A stretch of 64,000 nt of DNA from an uncultured Paenibacillaceae bacterium (GTDB lineage Bacteria; Bacillota; Bacilli; Paenibacillales; DA-C8): positions 62,001 to 126,000 of the forward strand of contig CALGAO010000127.1 of NCBI GenBank assembly GCA_937957685.1, read 5' to 3'. Shown piece after piece: positions 44,045 through 52,627 of this stretch. The number at the start of each line of letters is the position of its first letter. Position 1 is the stretch's first letter. The translations under genes and the position numbers were made by a program. The notes beneath the pieces were generated by a model. That model was given only the letters and a program-made list of their open reading frames with translations, ran no database searches and had not been told where the DNA came from.

Positions 44045-44623
44045 TTGTACAATCAGCAACAGCAATCGTACCAGACAGCCAACTATCGCGGCAATCAGGC
44101 AGGCCATGACCAATACCTGCGCTCTGATTCGCAGCAACCGACCAGCTTCGGTGTCGGCGGAACGGCGTTTGCTTCCGGCTCGTTCGGTGCGCCTGTAGCC
44201 TCCCAGTACAAGGGATTGCAGAAAACGTACCAACCGACTGGCTATGTGCAGTCCGTGTATGGCCAGAATCAACAGCAGCAGTCTTACGGTCAGCAACAAT
44301 TCCAGTCGCCTTCGTCCTTCTACACGGCGAACTATCGCGGCAACCAGCCGGGGCATGACCAGTACCTGCGCGCTGACTCCACTCAGCCAAGCAGCTTCGC
44401 GAGCGCGACCAACACATTCAGCAATCAATATCAGCCAACGTTCAACAACAGCCAATTCGGCACCGTGGGCAGCCAGTACCAGAGTCAGTTCTATCAGCCA
44501 CAGTTCCAGAACACGCAGCAGCAATTCCACAACAGCAATTATCAAGGCAACCAGCCGGGACATGACCAGTACCTGCGTGCTGACTCCACACAACCGAGCC
44601 AAATCGGCAGAAACGTCTTCTGA
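44045..44623 (+). CDS. Q/N/Y/S-rich protein with three GNQPGHDQYLRADS repeats
   Basis: A 192-residue low-complexity protein. Three copies of a 24-residue unit with core Y-R/Q-GNQ-x-GHDQYLR-x-DS-x-QP-S/T lie at about residues 12-35, 95-118 and 164-187. The linkers are rich in Gln, Ser, Phe and Tyr (QQQQSYGQQQFQSPSSF). There is no signal peptide, membrane segment or Cys. Composition is unlike any neighbour. TTG start with AAGGAGG 8 bases upstream; a terminator follows. The composition suggests an assembling structural protein such as a spore coat or crust component, but this is a guess and no family is recognised. Confidence 0.8.
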   Translation: MYNQQQQSYQTANYRGNQAGHDQYLRSDSQQPTSFGVGGTAFASGSFGAPVASQYKGLQKTYQPTGYVQSVYGQNQQQQSYGQQQFQSPSSFYTANYRGNQPGHDQYLRADSTQPSSFASATNTFSNQYQPTFNNSQFGTVGSQYQSQFYQPQFQNTQQQFHNSNYQGNQPGHDQYLRADSTQPSQIGRNVF

Positions 44624-44635
44624 TCATAAGCGTCG

Positions 44636-44660
44636 GGCGAACCCGGAGGGGTTCGCCTTC
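44636..44660 (+). terminator. Intrinsic terminator after the repeat-protein gene
   Basis: GGCGAACCC (44636-44644), GGAG loop, GGGTTCGCC (44649-44657), then TTC. The stem is perfect; the T run is short. Confidence 0.7.
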
Positions 44661-44894
44661 ATCATCTGAGCCGTCAGTCTGGAAGCAGCCGGGGGCCAAC
44701 GGGCGCATCAATCGTGTCACAAGCGAACGGAAACGGTCGGAGATGGCCGGAACTGCCGATAAAATCTTTACAAATCCCACGCTTCGCTATACCATTCTTA
44801 TATAGATATTGGTCAATTGTACATAGAGAGAAAAATAGATGCAGATGTATGGAGACATGCATAGCTCATGACGGATTCAAACTGAGGGGGATCT

Positions 44895-46640
44895 ATGCGA
44901 GTTCATGCTATCGGCGCTGCTCCGGGCATCGCATTCGGTTCAGCGTACAGTTTACCGCAGTGGGAATATGAATTGCCCGATCGGATCATCGATGCGGCCC
45001 AGCTGGGCCATGAGATTCAACGGCTGTATGAAGGCGTGAGCATCTCCAAGGCGGAGCTGGAAGAACTGAAACAGGGGATATCCGCCTATCTCGGTGAGGA
45101 TGAGCTCAGGATCTTCGACGCGCATATCGCCATCCTGGAAGATCCGCAGTTTCTGAAAGAGATTCAGAACGTCATACGCCAGCAATACAAGGTCGCTGAA
45201 GTGGCCGTCAAGGAAGTGATGGACCGTTTCAGCCATCTGTTCGAGCAGCTGGAGGATCAGGTCATGCAGGACCGCTCCCTGGATATCCGCGATGTCGGCA
45301 ACAGGCTGCTGAAGCATCTGATCGGCGCCATGCATGTCATCGAGCCGCCCACGGATACGCCGTATATCGTGGTGGCCAGGGAACTGACCCCTTCCCAGCT
45401 GGCCCATCTCGATCCGAAGCACCTTGTCGGCATCGTGATCATGACGAACAGCGCCAACTCCCATACGGCCATCATGGCCCGCGCGCTCGGCATCCCGTGC
45501 GTGGTCGGACTGGAGGGCAGGCTGACAACCCCGATCCAGACGGGAGACAGGCTGATCATCGACGGAGAGCGCGGCATCATCGATCTGGATCCGGACGATG
45601 AGACCATCGCCAGATACATGCAGATCCTGGAGGAGAATCGGCGGGAGCAGCTTCATCTGCGTGCCATCGAATCCCTTCCGGCGAGCACGGTGGACGGTCT
45701 TGAACTGCATCTGGACGCGAACGTTGGCTTCGCTTCCGAAGTTGGCGACGATCTGTTGCGATATGCGGAAGGCATCGGTCTGTACCGCACGGAGTTCGAA
45801 TATCTGGATCGCTCGTCCTGGCCAACGGAGGAGCAACTGTATCAAACCTATCGCACGGTGATCTCCCGCCTGCAGGGCAAGCCGTGCGTCATGCGAACGC
45901 TGGATATCGGCGCGGATAAGCAGTTGCCTTATCTCAACCTGTCCGCCGAGGACAATCCGTCTCTCGGCATGCGGGCGATCCGGTTCTCCTTGCGGTATCG
46001 CGATATTTTCAAGTCGCAGCTGCGCGCCATTCTCAGGGCCAGCGCGCACGGTCCGGTCAAGATCATGTATCCGTTCATCGCCTCATTGGAAGAGGTGCGC
46101 GAAGCCAATCGCCTGCTTGAGGAAGTCAGACAGGAGCTGTCAGCCGAGATGCCCGGGAAGCTCGCGCTTGCCAGTCATGTGGAAACGGGGATCATGATCG
46201 AGCTACCGTCGGCCGTCTCAATCATCGATCTGCTGATGGATGAGGTTGATTTCGTCAGCATCGGATCCAATGATCTGGTGCAATACATGCTCGCCGTCGA
46301 CCGCATGAATGCGATGGTATCCCGGCTGTATGATCCGTATCACCCGGCGATCATCCGCACCTTCCGCGCCATCGCGGAAGCTGCCAGACAGGCGATGAAG
46401 CCGGTCAGCGTATGCGGCGAATTGGCGGCTGATCCGGATTATCTGCCGATATGGATCGGTCTGGGCATCACGCGACTCAGCATGTCCACCCATTCGATAT
46501 TGCCGCTGAAGCGGAGGATCCGGGGTCTGGCGGCGGGCAACTGCCGGTCCCTGGTGAAGGAGCTGCTCGCTTGCAAGACAAGTGAGGAGGTCAGAAAACG
46601 TGTGCACGATTTCAATGTCCTCATTGAAACGAGCAGATAA
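44895..46640 (+). CDS. ptsP: Phosphoenolpyruvate-protein phosphotransferase (PTS enzyme I family)
   Basis: A 581-residue enzyme I homologue. The phospho-His domain has SANSHTAIMARALGIP with active His 190, where canonical enzymes have GGRTSHTAI. The PEP-binding barrel has GIGLYRTEF, NPSLGMRAIRF, GSNDLVQY and the catalytic Cys 507 in VSVCGEL. Enzyme I takes phosphate from PEP and passes it to HPr. No HPr gene is adjacent, so it may be the general enzyme I displaced from ptsH or a paralogue for a regulatory chain. GAGGGGG lies about 5 bases before the ATG. A vanZ gene follows closely. Confidence 0.92.
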   Translation: MRVHAIGAAPGIAFGSAYSLPQWEYELPDRIIDAAQLGHEIQRLYEGVSISKAELEELKQGISAYLGEDELRIFDAHIAILEDPQFLKEIQNVIRQQYKVAEVAVKEVMDRFSHLFEQLEDQVMQDRSLDIRDVGNRLLKHLIGAMHVIEPPTDTPYIVVARELTPSQLAHLDPKHLVGIVIMTNSANSHTAIMARALGIPCVVGLEGRLTTPIQTGDRLIIDGERGIIDLDPDDETIARYMQILEENRREQLHLRAIESLPASTVDGLELHLDANVGFASEVGDDLLRYAEGIGLYRTEFEYLDRSSWPTEEQLYQTYRTVISRLQGKPCVMRTLDIGADKQLPYLNLSAEDNPSLGMRAIRFSLRYRDIFKSQLRAILRASAHGPVKIMYPFIASLEEVREANRLLEEVRQELSAEMPGKLALASHVETGIMIELPSAVSIIDLLMDEVDFVSIGSNDLVQYMLAVDRMNAMVSRLYDPYHPAIIRTFRAIAEAARQAMKPVSVCGELAADPDYLPIWIGLGITRLSMSTHSILPLKRRIRGLAAGNCRSLVKELLACKTSEEVRKRVHDFNVLIETSR

Positions 46641-46652
46641 GGAGCATACCCA

Positions 46653-47069
46653 TTGAAGAGCTGGATAAGAACACTACCCGCAATCATCTGGATGATCGTC
46701 ATCTTCATCTCCTCTCATCAACCGGGAGAGGCGCTGGAGGAAGGGGTATTGCAATGGCTGAAGGCGCTGTTTCCGTTTATTCGCGATCTGAACTTTGGAC
46801 ATTTTATCGCCTATTTCGTCCTGTCATTCACGGTGTACTTCGCACTGGGCCCGAAATGGATGAACTGGCGGGGCAAACTGCTCAGCGTCCTGATCTGTGT
46901 GTTGTACGGAGTAACCGATGAGTTCCATCAGATGTTTGTGCCCGGACGGGCGCCGGATGTGACGGATATCCGCAACGACGCGATCGGTGCGGCCATCGCG
47001 ATGCTGATCGCCAGCATCAAGCCTGTTCATCGATTGATCCTGCGATTGGCCGAAGGCAAAAAGTTCTAG
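46653..47069 (+). CDS. VanZ family membrane protein
   Basis: A 138-residue membrane protein with about four hydrophobic segments. The VanZ signature is present: MIVIFISSHQPG, FGHFIAYFVLSF, ALLYGVTDEFHQ-like (VLYGVTDEFHQMFVPGR) and DVTDIRNDAIGAAIA. VanZ proteins are linked to teicoplanin resistance in one cluster, but most chromosomal homologues have no known role. TTG start; its AAGGAG overlaps the stop codon of the enzyme I gene, so the two are probably co-transcribed. Confidence 0.87.
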   Translation: MKSWIRTLPAIIWMIVIFISSHQPGEALEEGVLQWLKALFPFIRDLNFGHFIAYFVLSFTVYFALGPKWMNWRGKLLSVLICVLYGVTDEFHQMFVPGRAPDVTDIRNDAIGAAIAMLIASIKPVHRLILRLAEGKKF

Positions 47070-47150
47070 GCCATCCCCAGCAGGATATTCTCTCTTCCGA
47101 AGCGAATTAGTATTCAGTATGTATATGGTTCGGTGGAGGAGAGGATCATT

Positions 47151-47567
47151 TTGCACCATCATACTTGCACATGTGGCGAACCGATGACCCTGCAGCTGCG
47201 AACGGTCATTTATTCCGGTTCTATCGAGATAGTCAATGTCCCGATACTGACGTGTCAGACCTGTTACAGAAGCGTCGTGCACGATGCTGTCAAGGGCGAC
47301 CTGACCTCTCTGATCGAACAGATATCCAGGGAAGAAGGCATGTCGTCCGAGATACGCTTCGATGAGCGCAACGAACTTGCTTTCTTGCTGATGAAAGCTT
47401 CGGATAAGGAACTGTTTCATGAACCGCTCCCAGACATCGTGGAAGAACGCATCAACGAATTGCTCGATATCATGCTGCTCGCCCAGTCGCTGCAGAACCA
47501 GGAATGGATCGAGGAGACGAGGAACAGACTGAAACAGATCACCGATCATTACATGATCAGACGATGA
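47151..47567 (+). CDS. Small zinc-finger protein (YgiT-like N-terminus)
   Basis: A 138-residue protein. The N-terminal 45 residues contain CTCGEPM and LTCQTCYRSV, a likely four-Cys zinc site in the style of YgiT-type fingers, and the remaining part is helical and acidic. No HTH is evident. TTG at 47151 with GGAGAGG 6 bases upstream is preferred; a GTG at 47133 lies in the ribosome binding site. It precedes ccpA on the same strand by 120 bp, but ccpA has its own promoter-like sequence. Confidence 0.7.
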   Translation: MHHHTCTCGEPMTLQLRTVIYSGSIEIVNVPILTCQTCYRSVVHDAVKGDLTSLIEQISREEGMSSEIRFDERNELAFLLMKASDKELFHEPLPDIVEERINELLDIMLLAQSLQNQEWIEETRNRLKQITDHYMIRR

Positions 47568-47640
47568 TGGCGGTTTTCTGAAAATACCGTCCCAGCCATT
47601 GCATCGAGCGGCATTTTGTCGTATGATATCGGTAATCGAT

Positions 47641-47670
47641 TTGTACGTTTTTTCACGTAATATTCTATAA
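47641..47670 (+). promoter_or_regulatory. Probable promoter of ccpA
   Basis: TTGTAC (47641-47646), 18 bp, CTATAA (47665-47670), 17 bp before the start codon. The leader would be very short, so this call is tentative. Confidence 0.35.
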
Positions 47671-47687
47671 GTAACGGAGAGAATCTC

Positions 47688-48692
47688 ATGACAGTAACGA
47701 TTTATGATGTGGCAAGAGAAGCTGGAGTCTCGATGGCTACCGTATCGCGGGTAGTCAACAACAATCCCAACGTCAAACCGCAAACGCGGAAGAAAGTGTA
47801 CGAAGCGATCGAACGGCTCGGCTATCGTCCGAATGCCGTCGCCCGTGGCCTGGCCAGCAAGAAGACAACAACCGTAGGCGTTGTCATCCCCGACATTTCC
47901 AATGCGATCGTCGCCGAAGTAGCCCGAGGCATCGAAGATATCGCCAACATGTATCACTACAATATCATCCTCTGCAACGCCGACATGAGGAAAGAGAAGG
48001 AGATTCGCGTCATCAACACCCTGCTTGAGAAGCAGGTGGATGGCTTGCTGTTCATGGGCGGCCTGGTAACGGAAGATCACATCCAGGCGTTCCGCACCTC
48101 CAGAGTTCCGATCGTGCTCTGCGCGACCAGAGACGAGAAGCATGAAGTGCCTTCGGTGGATATTGATCACAAGCTGGCAGCCTATGATGCGGTACAGGCC
48201 CTGATCCAGCGGGGTCATCGCAAGATCGCCCTGCTCAGCGGTCCGATCGAGGATATGTCCTTCAACTATTGGCGTTATCAGGGCTATCGTCAGGCGCTTG
48301 AGGATGCGGGCATCGAGTTCCGTGAGGAATACGTGCGAAGCGGCACCAGCCGCTACGAAACCGGCCTGGAGCTGACCAAGCACTTCCTGCAACTGGAGGA
48401 TCGGCCAACGGCGATCCTCGGCACCAACGATGAACTGGCGATCGGGGCGATTCATACGGTCGTCGATCATGGCTTTACCGTGCCCGGTGACTTCTCGATC
48501 ATCGGCATCGACAACGTGCGCATCGCTTCCATGGTGCGTCCGCGGCTGACGACGGTCGCTTCCCCGATGTATGATATCGGGGCGGTATCGATGCGGTTGC
48601 TCACGAAGCTGATGAAGAACGAGCATGTGGAAGAGCCGCGCGTGGTATTGCCGCATGAGTTGATCATGCGCGATTCCGTCGCGCAGCTGTAA
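47688..48692 (+). CDS. ccpA: Catabolite control protein A (LacI family)
   Basis: The global regulator of carbon metabolism in Firmicutes; 334 residues. The LacI HTH is VTIYDVAREAGVSMATVSRV, the hinge is YRPNAVARGLASKKT, and a periplasmic-binding-like effector domain follows (TTVGVVIPDISNAIVAEVAR). It binds cre sites with HPr-Ser46-P as corepressor. In this window cre-like sites lie at acsA (50.7 kb) and at the sugar importer (18.4 kb). The neighbouring acuC-acuA/acsA genes keep the Bacillus-type arrangement. GGAGAG precedes the ATG. Confidence 0.94.
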   Translation: MTVTIYDVAREAGVSMATVSRVVNNNPNVKPQTRKKVYEAIERLGYRPNAVARGLASKKTTTVGVVIPDISNAIVAEVARGIEDIANMYHYNIILCNADMRKEKEIRVINTLLEKQVDGLLFMGGLVTEDHIQAFRTSRVPIVLCATRDEKHEVPSVDIDHKLAAYDAVQALIQRGHRKIALLSGPIEDMSFNYWRYQGYRQALEDAGIEFREEYVRSGTSRYETGLELTKHFLQLEDRPTAILGTNDELAIGAIHTVVDHGFTVPGDFSIIGIDNVRIASMVRPRLTTVASPMYDIGAVSMRLLTKLMKNEHVEEPRVVLPHELIMRDSVAQL

Positions 48693-48710
48693 GATAGTTC
48701 CATCATCATC

Positions 48711-48728
48711 GCGTGCCTTGCGGCACGC
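48711..48728. terminator. Hairpin between convergent ccpA and acuC
   Basis: GCGTGCC, TTGC loop, GGCACGC. Stem of 7 bp without a clear T run, so a weak call. Confidence 0.45.
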
Positions 48729-48747
48729 GTATCATAACACGATCCAT

Positions 48748-49926
48748 TCAAGGCAGATACAGGCGCGCAAGCTCCTTGGTCTGCCTGTTTTTGTGTGTAA
48801 TTTCCTCCCTGCGCGGCATCTTCCCGAGCTGTTGCAGATCATCCAGCCAGGTGGTCGGCAGCTGTCTGCCGTAGATCGGCTGCCATCTGCTTAGCCACTC
48901 TTCCGGCAGGTTGCCCGTTGATTCATAGGACAGGGTGCTCACCAACGGATGCTCGCGGACGGTGAGCCACAACAACGTCCAGGCGCGCGGCACCACTCGC
49001 CAGATGTCGTATCCGCCGCCGCCAAGCGCCACCCATCTGCCGTCGCAATAGGTGTCGGCCAGCTGCTTGATCAGCATGGGCATCCGGCGGTAGATCTCCA
49101 TGCTGCAATACACATGCGCAAGTGGATCATAAGCATGGGCATCGCAGCCGTGCTGGCTGATGATGATGTCCGGCTTGAAATGGTCGGTCACCCGTTCCAT
49201 CAGCTCCGAGAAGCATTCCAGCCAGGACTCATCCTCCGTATAAGGCTCCACGGGCATGTTCAGGCAAGCGCCGAAGCCAGCGCCTTCACCCCGCTCGTGC
49301 ACGGCTCCGGTGCCTGGAAACAGATATTTGCCCGTCTCGTGTATCGAGAAGGTGAAGACATCCGGGTCGGAATAGAAGGACCACTGAACGCCGTCGCCGT
49401 GATGGACATCCGTGTCCACATACAGCACGCGGCAATCGTACCGCTCGCGGATCTGGGCGATGGCGCAAGATGCGTCATTGTAGATGCAGAAGCCACCGGC
49501 CTGATTGCTCAGCGCATGGTGCAGTCCGCCCGCCAGGTGAACGGCCCGGGTCGCCCGACCGGACATGACCTGCTCGCAGGCCTCGATCGTGCCTCCGACA
49601 GCGATCGCGGCGTATCTGTGCATGTTTTCGAAGTAGGGGGTGTCGCCCTCACCGAGGCCGTATCGGTCTGCCTTGGCCAGACTTTCGGCGGAGGGATGGG
49701 CGGCGCTCAGCTCGCTTACTGCCTGGATATACTCCAGCGTATGTACGCGCGCGATCTGCTCAATGTCCGCCGCGGCGGCGGTGATGATGCTTTCGTCGTC
49801 CAACGTGCCCAGAGCACGCATCAGATCATGGGTCATCACGAGCCGTTCCTGACGGAACGGATGTTTGTCATGAAAGTGGTACTGCAAGCTCTCCTCGTTA
49901 AAGATGTACACAGCGTCTCTCTTCAT
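48748..49926 (-). CDS. acuC: AcuC, class I/II histone-deacetylase-like acetyl-lysine deacetylase
   Basis: A 392-residue zinc hydrolase that removes acetyl groups from lysine, in B. subtilis from acetyl-CoA synthetase, so reactivating it. Visible motifs are GGLHHALSNQAGGFCIYND, VLYVDTDVHHGDGVQWSF, SQHGCDAHAYDPL and LGGGGYDIWRV, carrying the His pair, Asp/His zinc ligands and catalytic Tyr region. GGAAGG precedes the ATG. It follows acuA after 30 bp as one operon. The Bacillus gene acuB is missing between them. Confidence 0.93.
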   Translation of the reverse strand: MKRDAVYIFNEESLQYHFHDKHPFRQERLVMTHDLMRALGTLDDESIITAAAADIEQIARVHTLEYIQAVSELSAAHPSAESLAKADRYGLGEGDTPYFENMHRYAAIAVGGTIEACEQVMSGRATRAVHLAGGLHHALSNQAGGFCIYNDASCAIAQIRERYDCRVLYVDTDVHHGDGVQWSFYSDPDVFTFSIHETGKYLFPGTGAVHERGEGAGFGACLNMPVEPYTEDESWLECFSELMERVTDHFKPDIIISQHGCDAHAYDPLAHVYCSMEIYRRMPMLIKQLADTYCDGRWVALGGGGYDIWRVVPRAWTLLWLTVREHPLVSTLSYESTGNLPEEWLSRWQPIYGRQLPTTWLDDLQQLGKMPRREEITHKNRQTKELARLYLP

Positions 49927-49956
49927 GCGATAACCTTCCTGCTCGTAGTAGTAGAA

Positions 49957-50589
49957 TTAGTACATATACCTCTGGCGGAATCTGACGCGGTCGAACTGCT
50001 CGACGGAGCTGAGCGGCACCTCAGGTCCGATCTTGACCATCAGGCAATTGGCGGGATGCGAGCAGATCTCCGGGTCATCGGTCGCATACCAGATCATGCC
50101 AACGGACTTCATGAGCCGCTCCATCATCCTGCGGTATTCCCAGACGTCCAGTCCGCTCGTCTTCAGATCCCAATGCCAATAATACTCCGTCGTGAATACG
50201 ATTACATTATCCAGCTGACGTTCGCGGAAGGCGAGCTGAAGCATGCGTTTGCCGATCCCGTACGAACGGTATGGCGGAGCAACCTCGATCGCGCCAAGCT
50301 CGATCAGGTCGTCCATGCCGCCGTCGGACCAGCGCTCCAGCGGATCCGGATAGTGGAAGGTGACGTAACCGACGATCGTGTGATTCTGCACGGCGGCGAT
50401 GATCCGGCCTTCCGGCAGCCCGGCGATCTCCACGAGCGCTTGCTGCTGCTCGAGGGGCGGGCGGAAGGCATCCAGCCCTTCATGCATGCTCCATGCCGCG
50501 AGCCGGTCGGGAGGGACGGGGCCGCAGATCAGAAGTTCGCCCTCCGGATGAGGGATGATGTCTTCAAGATAAATTTTTCGATGCTCCAT
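49957..50589 (-). CDS. acuA: AcuA, GNAT protein lysine acetyltransferase for acetyl-CoA synthetase
   Basis: A 210-residue GNAT enzyme. The acetyl-CoA loop is VAPPYRSYGIGKRMLQLAF (R-x-x-G-I-G), with GAIEV before it. In B. subtilis AcuA acetylates and inactivates AcsA. The ATG at 50589 is chosen because AGGAG is 10 bases upstream; TTG at 50598 is too close. It is divergent from acsA, its likely substrate, and followed by acuC, the deacetylase that reverses the mark. Confidence 0.92.
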   Translation of the reverse strand: MEHRKIYLEDIIPHPEGELLICGPVPPDRLAAWSMHEGLDAFRPPLEQQQALVEIAGLPEGRIIAAVQNHTIVGYVTFHYPDPLERWSDGGMDDLIELGAIEVAPPYRSYGIGKRMLQLAFRERQLDNVIVFTTEYYWHWDLKTSGLDVWEYRRMMERLMKSVGMIWYATDDPEICSHPANCLMVKIGPEVPLSSVEQFDRVRFRQRYMY

Positions 50590-50671
50590 CTGTCTCAAGC
50601 TCCTTACAGGACTATGTATCTATCATATCACAAACTTGATAGGCTTATAAGATTTCCTTAGAATTAAGTGC

Positions 50672-50700
50672 TTACAATTCCAATAGAACGATGATATAAT
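50672..50700 (+). promoter_or_regulatory. Sigma-A promoter of acsA
   Basis: TTACAA (50672-50677), 17 bp, TATAAT (50695-50700). Transcription would start near 50707, giving a 70-base leader. Confidence 0.8.
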
Positions 50701-50707
50701 AACGTAC

Positions 50708-50721
50708 TGTAAGCGTTTTAT
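50708..50721. promoter_or_regulatory. cre-like site at the acsA transcription start
   Basis: TGTAAGCGTTTTAT resembles the B. subtilis acuABC cre (TGAAAACGCTTTAT as I recall it). It deviates from the relaxed consensus at one or two positions at its right end. It begins at about +1 of the acsA promoter, the position expected for CcpA repression, and lies in the acsA-acuA divergent region. Confidence 0.6.
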
Positions 50722-50777
50722 GTGACATATATCATAGTAGAACGGATTGTGACAGATATGAGGAGGGAGTATTCAGA

Positions 50778-52496
50778 ATGCTGACAGAGGAGATCATCAA
50801 GCCTTCGCGTCAGGATGGCAATCTGCAAGATTATGAACAAGCGAGACAACATTTTGACTGGAAAGAGATTGAGAAGCATTTCACCTGGTATGAGACGGGC
50901 AAAGTCAATATGGCCTATGAAGCGATTGACCGTCACGCGGCATCCGAGCGAGCGAACAAGGTTGCCCTCATCTATAGCGACGATAGGAGAGAAGAGCGGT
51001 ACACATTCAGCGAGCTGAGCAGGAAGTCGAATCAGTTCGGCAATGTGTTGCGCAAGCTTGGCGTTCAGAAGGGAGACCGCGTCTTCATCTTCATGCCGCG
51101 CACGCCGGAGCTGTACATCTCCTTGCTGGGCGTGCTCAAGATCGGAGCCATCGCCGGTCCTCTGTTCGAGGCGTTCATGGAGACGGCTGTGCGTGACCGC
51201 CTGGCGGACAGCGAAGCCGTTGCGATCGTCACCACGCCGGAGCTGCTGGGACGGGTGCCGGTGCAGGATCTGCCGCATCTGAAGCATGTGATCATCGTCG
51301 GCGACAACCTTCAGCTTGAGCCGGGTCAGGTGGATTTCAAGGCCGAGATGGCCGATGCCTCGGAGGAGCTGGAGATCGAATGGCTGGATCGCGAGGACGG
51401 GATGATCCTCCACTATACCTCGGGCTCAACAGGCAAGCCCAAGGGCGTGTTCCACGTGCACAATGCGATGATTCAGCAATATTATACAGGCAAGATCGTG
51501 CTGGATCTGAAGGAAGACGATATATACTGGTGTACGGCCGATCCCGGCTGGGTCACCGGCACTTCGTACGGCATCTTCGCCCCGTGGCTGAATGGCGTAA
51601 CCAATGTGGTGCGCGGCGGCCGATTCAGTCCGCAGAACTGGTACAGCACGATCGAGAAGTTCAAGGTGACCGTCTGGTACAGCGCCCCGACCGCCTTCCG
51701 CATGCTGATGGGAGCAGGGGAAGAGGTGATCCGCCAGTACGACCTGTCGTCCCTGCGCCATGTGCTGAGCGTCGGCGAGCCGCTGAATCCGGAGGTCGTC
51801 AAGTGGGGCCTGCGCGTATATGGTCAGCGCATCCACGATACGTGGTGGATGACGGAAACCGGGGCGCAGCTCATCTGCAACTATCCTTCCATGGCGATCA
51901 AGCCCGGCTCGATGGGCAAGCCGATCCCTGGCGTCGAAGCGGATATCATCGATGATCAGGGCAATCCGTTGCCTCCGTATCGGATGGGCAATCTGGCGAT
52001 CCGCACGCCATGGCCTTCGATGATGCGCCAGATCTGGAAGAATCCGGCGAAGTATGAGGAATACTTCCGCTTCCCCGGCTGGTACATCTCCGGCGACTCG
52101 GCCTACAAGGACAATGACGGCTACTTCTGGTTCCAGGGCCGGATCGACGATGTGATCAATACGTCGGGTGAGCGGGTCGGTCCGTTCGAGGTGGAGAGCA
52201 AGCTGGTCGAGCATCCGGCCGTCGCCGAAGCCGGCGTCATCGGCAAGCCGGACCCGGTTAGAGGGGAGATCATCAAGGCGTTCATCTCGCTCAGAGCGGG
52301 ATATGAGCCTTCCGAAGCGCTCAAGGAGGAGATCGCCCAGTTCGTGAAGAAGGGCTTGTCCGCCCATGCGGCGCCGCGCGAGATCGAGTTCAGGGATAAG
52401 CTGCCGAAGACGCGCAGCGGCAAGATCATGCGCCGCGTGCTCAAGGCCTGGGAGCTGAACCTGCCAACCGGCGACCTGTCAACGATCGAAGACTGA
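50778..52496 (+). CDS. acsA: Acetyl-CoA synthetase
   Basis: Activates acetate with ATP and CoA to acetyl-CoA by way of acetyl-AMP; cytoplasmic; 572 residues as in B. subtilis AcsA. Adenylate-forming motifs: HYTSGSTGKPKGVFH (A3), WWMTETGAQ (A5), GRIDDVINTSGERVGP (A8) and the acylation lysine in LPKTRSGKIMRRVLK (A10), the lysine AcuA modifies. AGGGAG is 7 bases before the ATG. It is divergent from acuA-acuC, so enzyme, inactivating and reactivating activities are encoded together. Confidence 0.96.
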   Translation: MLTEEIIKPSRQDGNLQDYEQARQHFDWKEIEKHFTWYETGKVNMAYEAIDRHAASERANKVALIYSDDRREERYTFSELSRKSNQFGNVLRKLGVQKGDRVFIFMPRTPELYISLLGVLKIGAIAGPLFEAFMETAVRDRLADSEAVAIVTTPELLGRVPVQDLPHLKHVIIVGDNLQLEPGQVDFKAEMADASEELEIEWLDREDGMILHYTSGSTGKPKGVFHVHNAMIQQYYTGKIVLDLKEDDIYWCTADPGWVTGTSYGIFAPWLNGVTNVVRGGRFSPQNWYSTIEKFKVTVWYSAPTAFRMLMGAGEEVIRQYDLSSLRHVLSVGEPLNPEVVKWGLRVYGQRIHDTWWMTETGAQLICNYPSMAIKPGSMGKPIPGVEADIIDDQGNPLPPYRMGNLAIRTPWPSMMRQIWKNPAKYEEYFRFPGWYISGDSAYKDNDGYFWFQGRIDDVINTSGERVGPFEVESKLVEHPAVAEAGVIGKPDPVRGEIIKAFISLRAGYEPSEALKEEIAQFVKKGLSAHAAPREIEFRDKLPKTRSGKIMRRVLKAWELNLPTGDLSTIED

Positions 52497-52512
52497 TACT
52501 GATGCATATCAA

Positions 52513-52545
52513 ATGGCGGTACGAAGAACCTCTTCGTACCGCCAT
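52513..52545 (+). terminator. Terminator of acsA
   Basis: Two perfectly complementary 15-base arms (ATGGCGGTACGAAGA and its complement) with a 3-base loop, then CTTGA. Confidence 0.8.
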
Positions 52546-52568
52546 CTTGACTTGAGCGGAGTATATAC

Positions 52569-52604
52569 GAGTATATAGCAGAGGCTGTTCCTTCCGACGA
52601 AGGA
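52569..52604 (-). terminator. Terminator of the PBP1A gene
   Basis: CAGAGGCTGTTCCTTC (52569-52584) and its perfect complement (52589-52604) with a 4-base loop. It lies 24 bp after the PBP1A stop. Between it and the acsA terminator is a short direct repeat, GAGTATATA twice. Confidence 0.8.
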
Positions 52605-52627
52605 ACAGCCTCTGTACGTATCCGGGT

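Noticed and set aside
44045..44623. CRISPR-like or tandem DNA repeat array
   Set aside because: The repeats are coding, spaced by 69 and 83 codons of unequal linker, and diverge at third positions; they reflect protein repeats.
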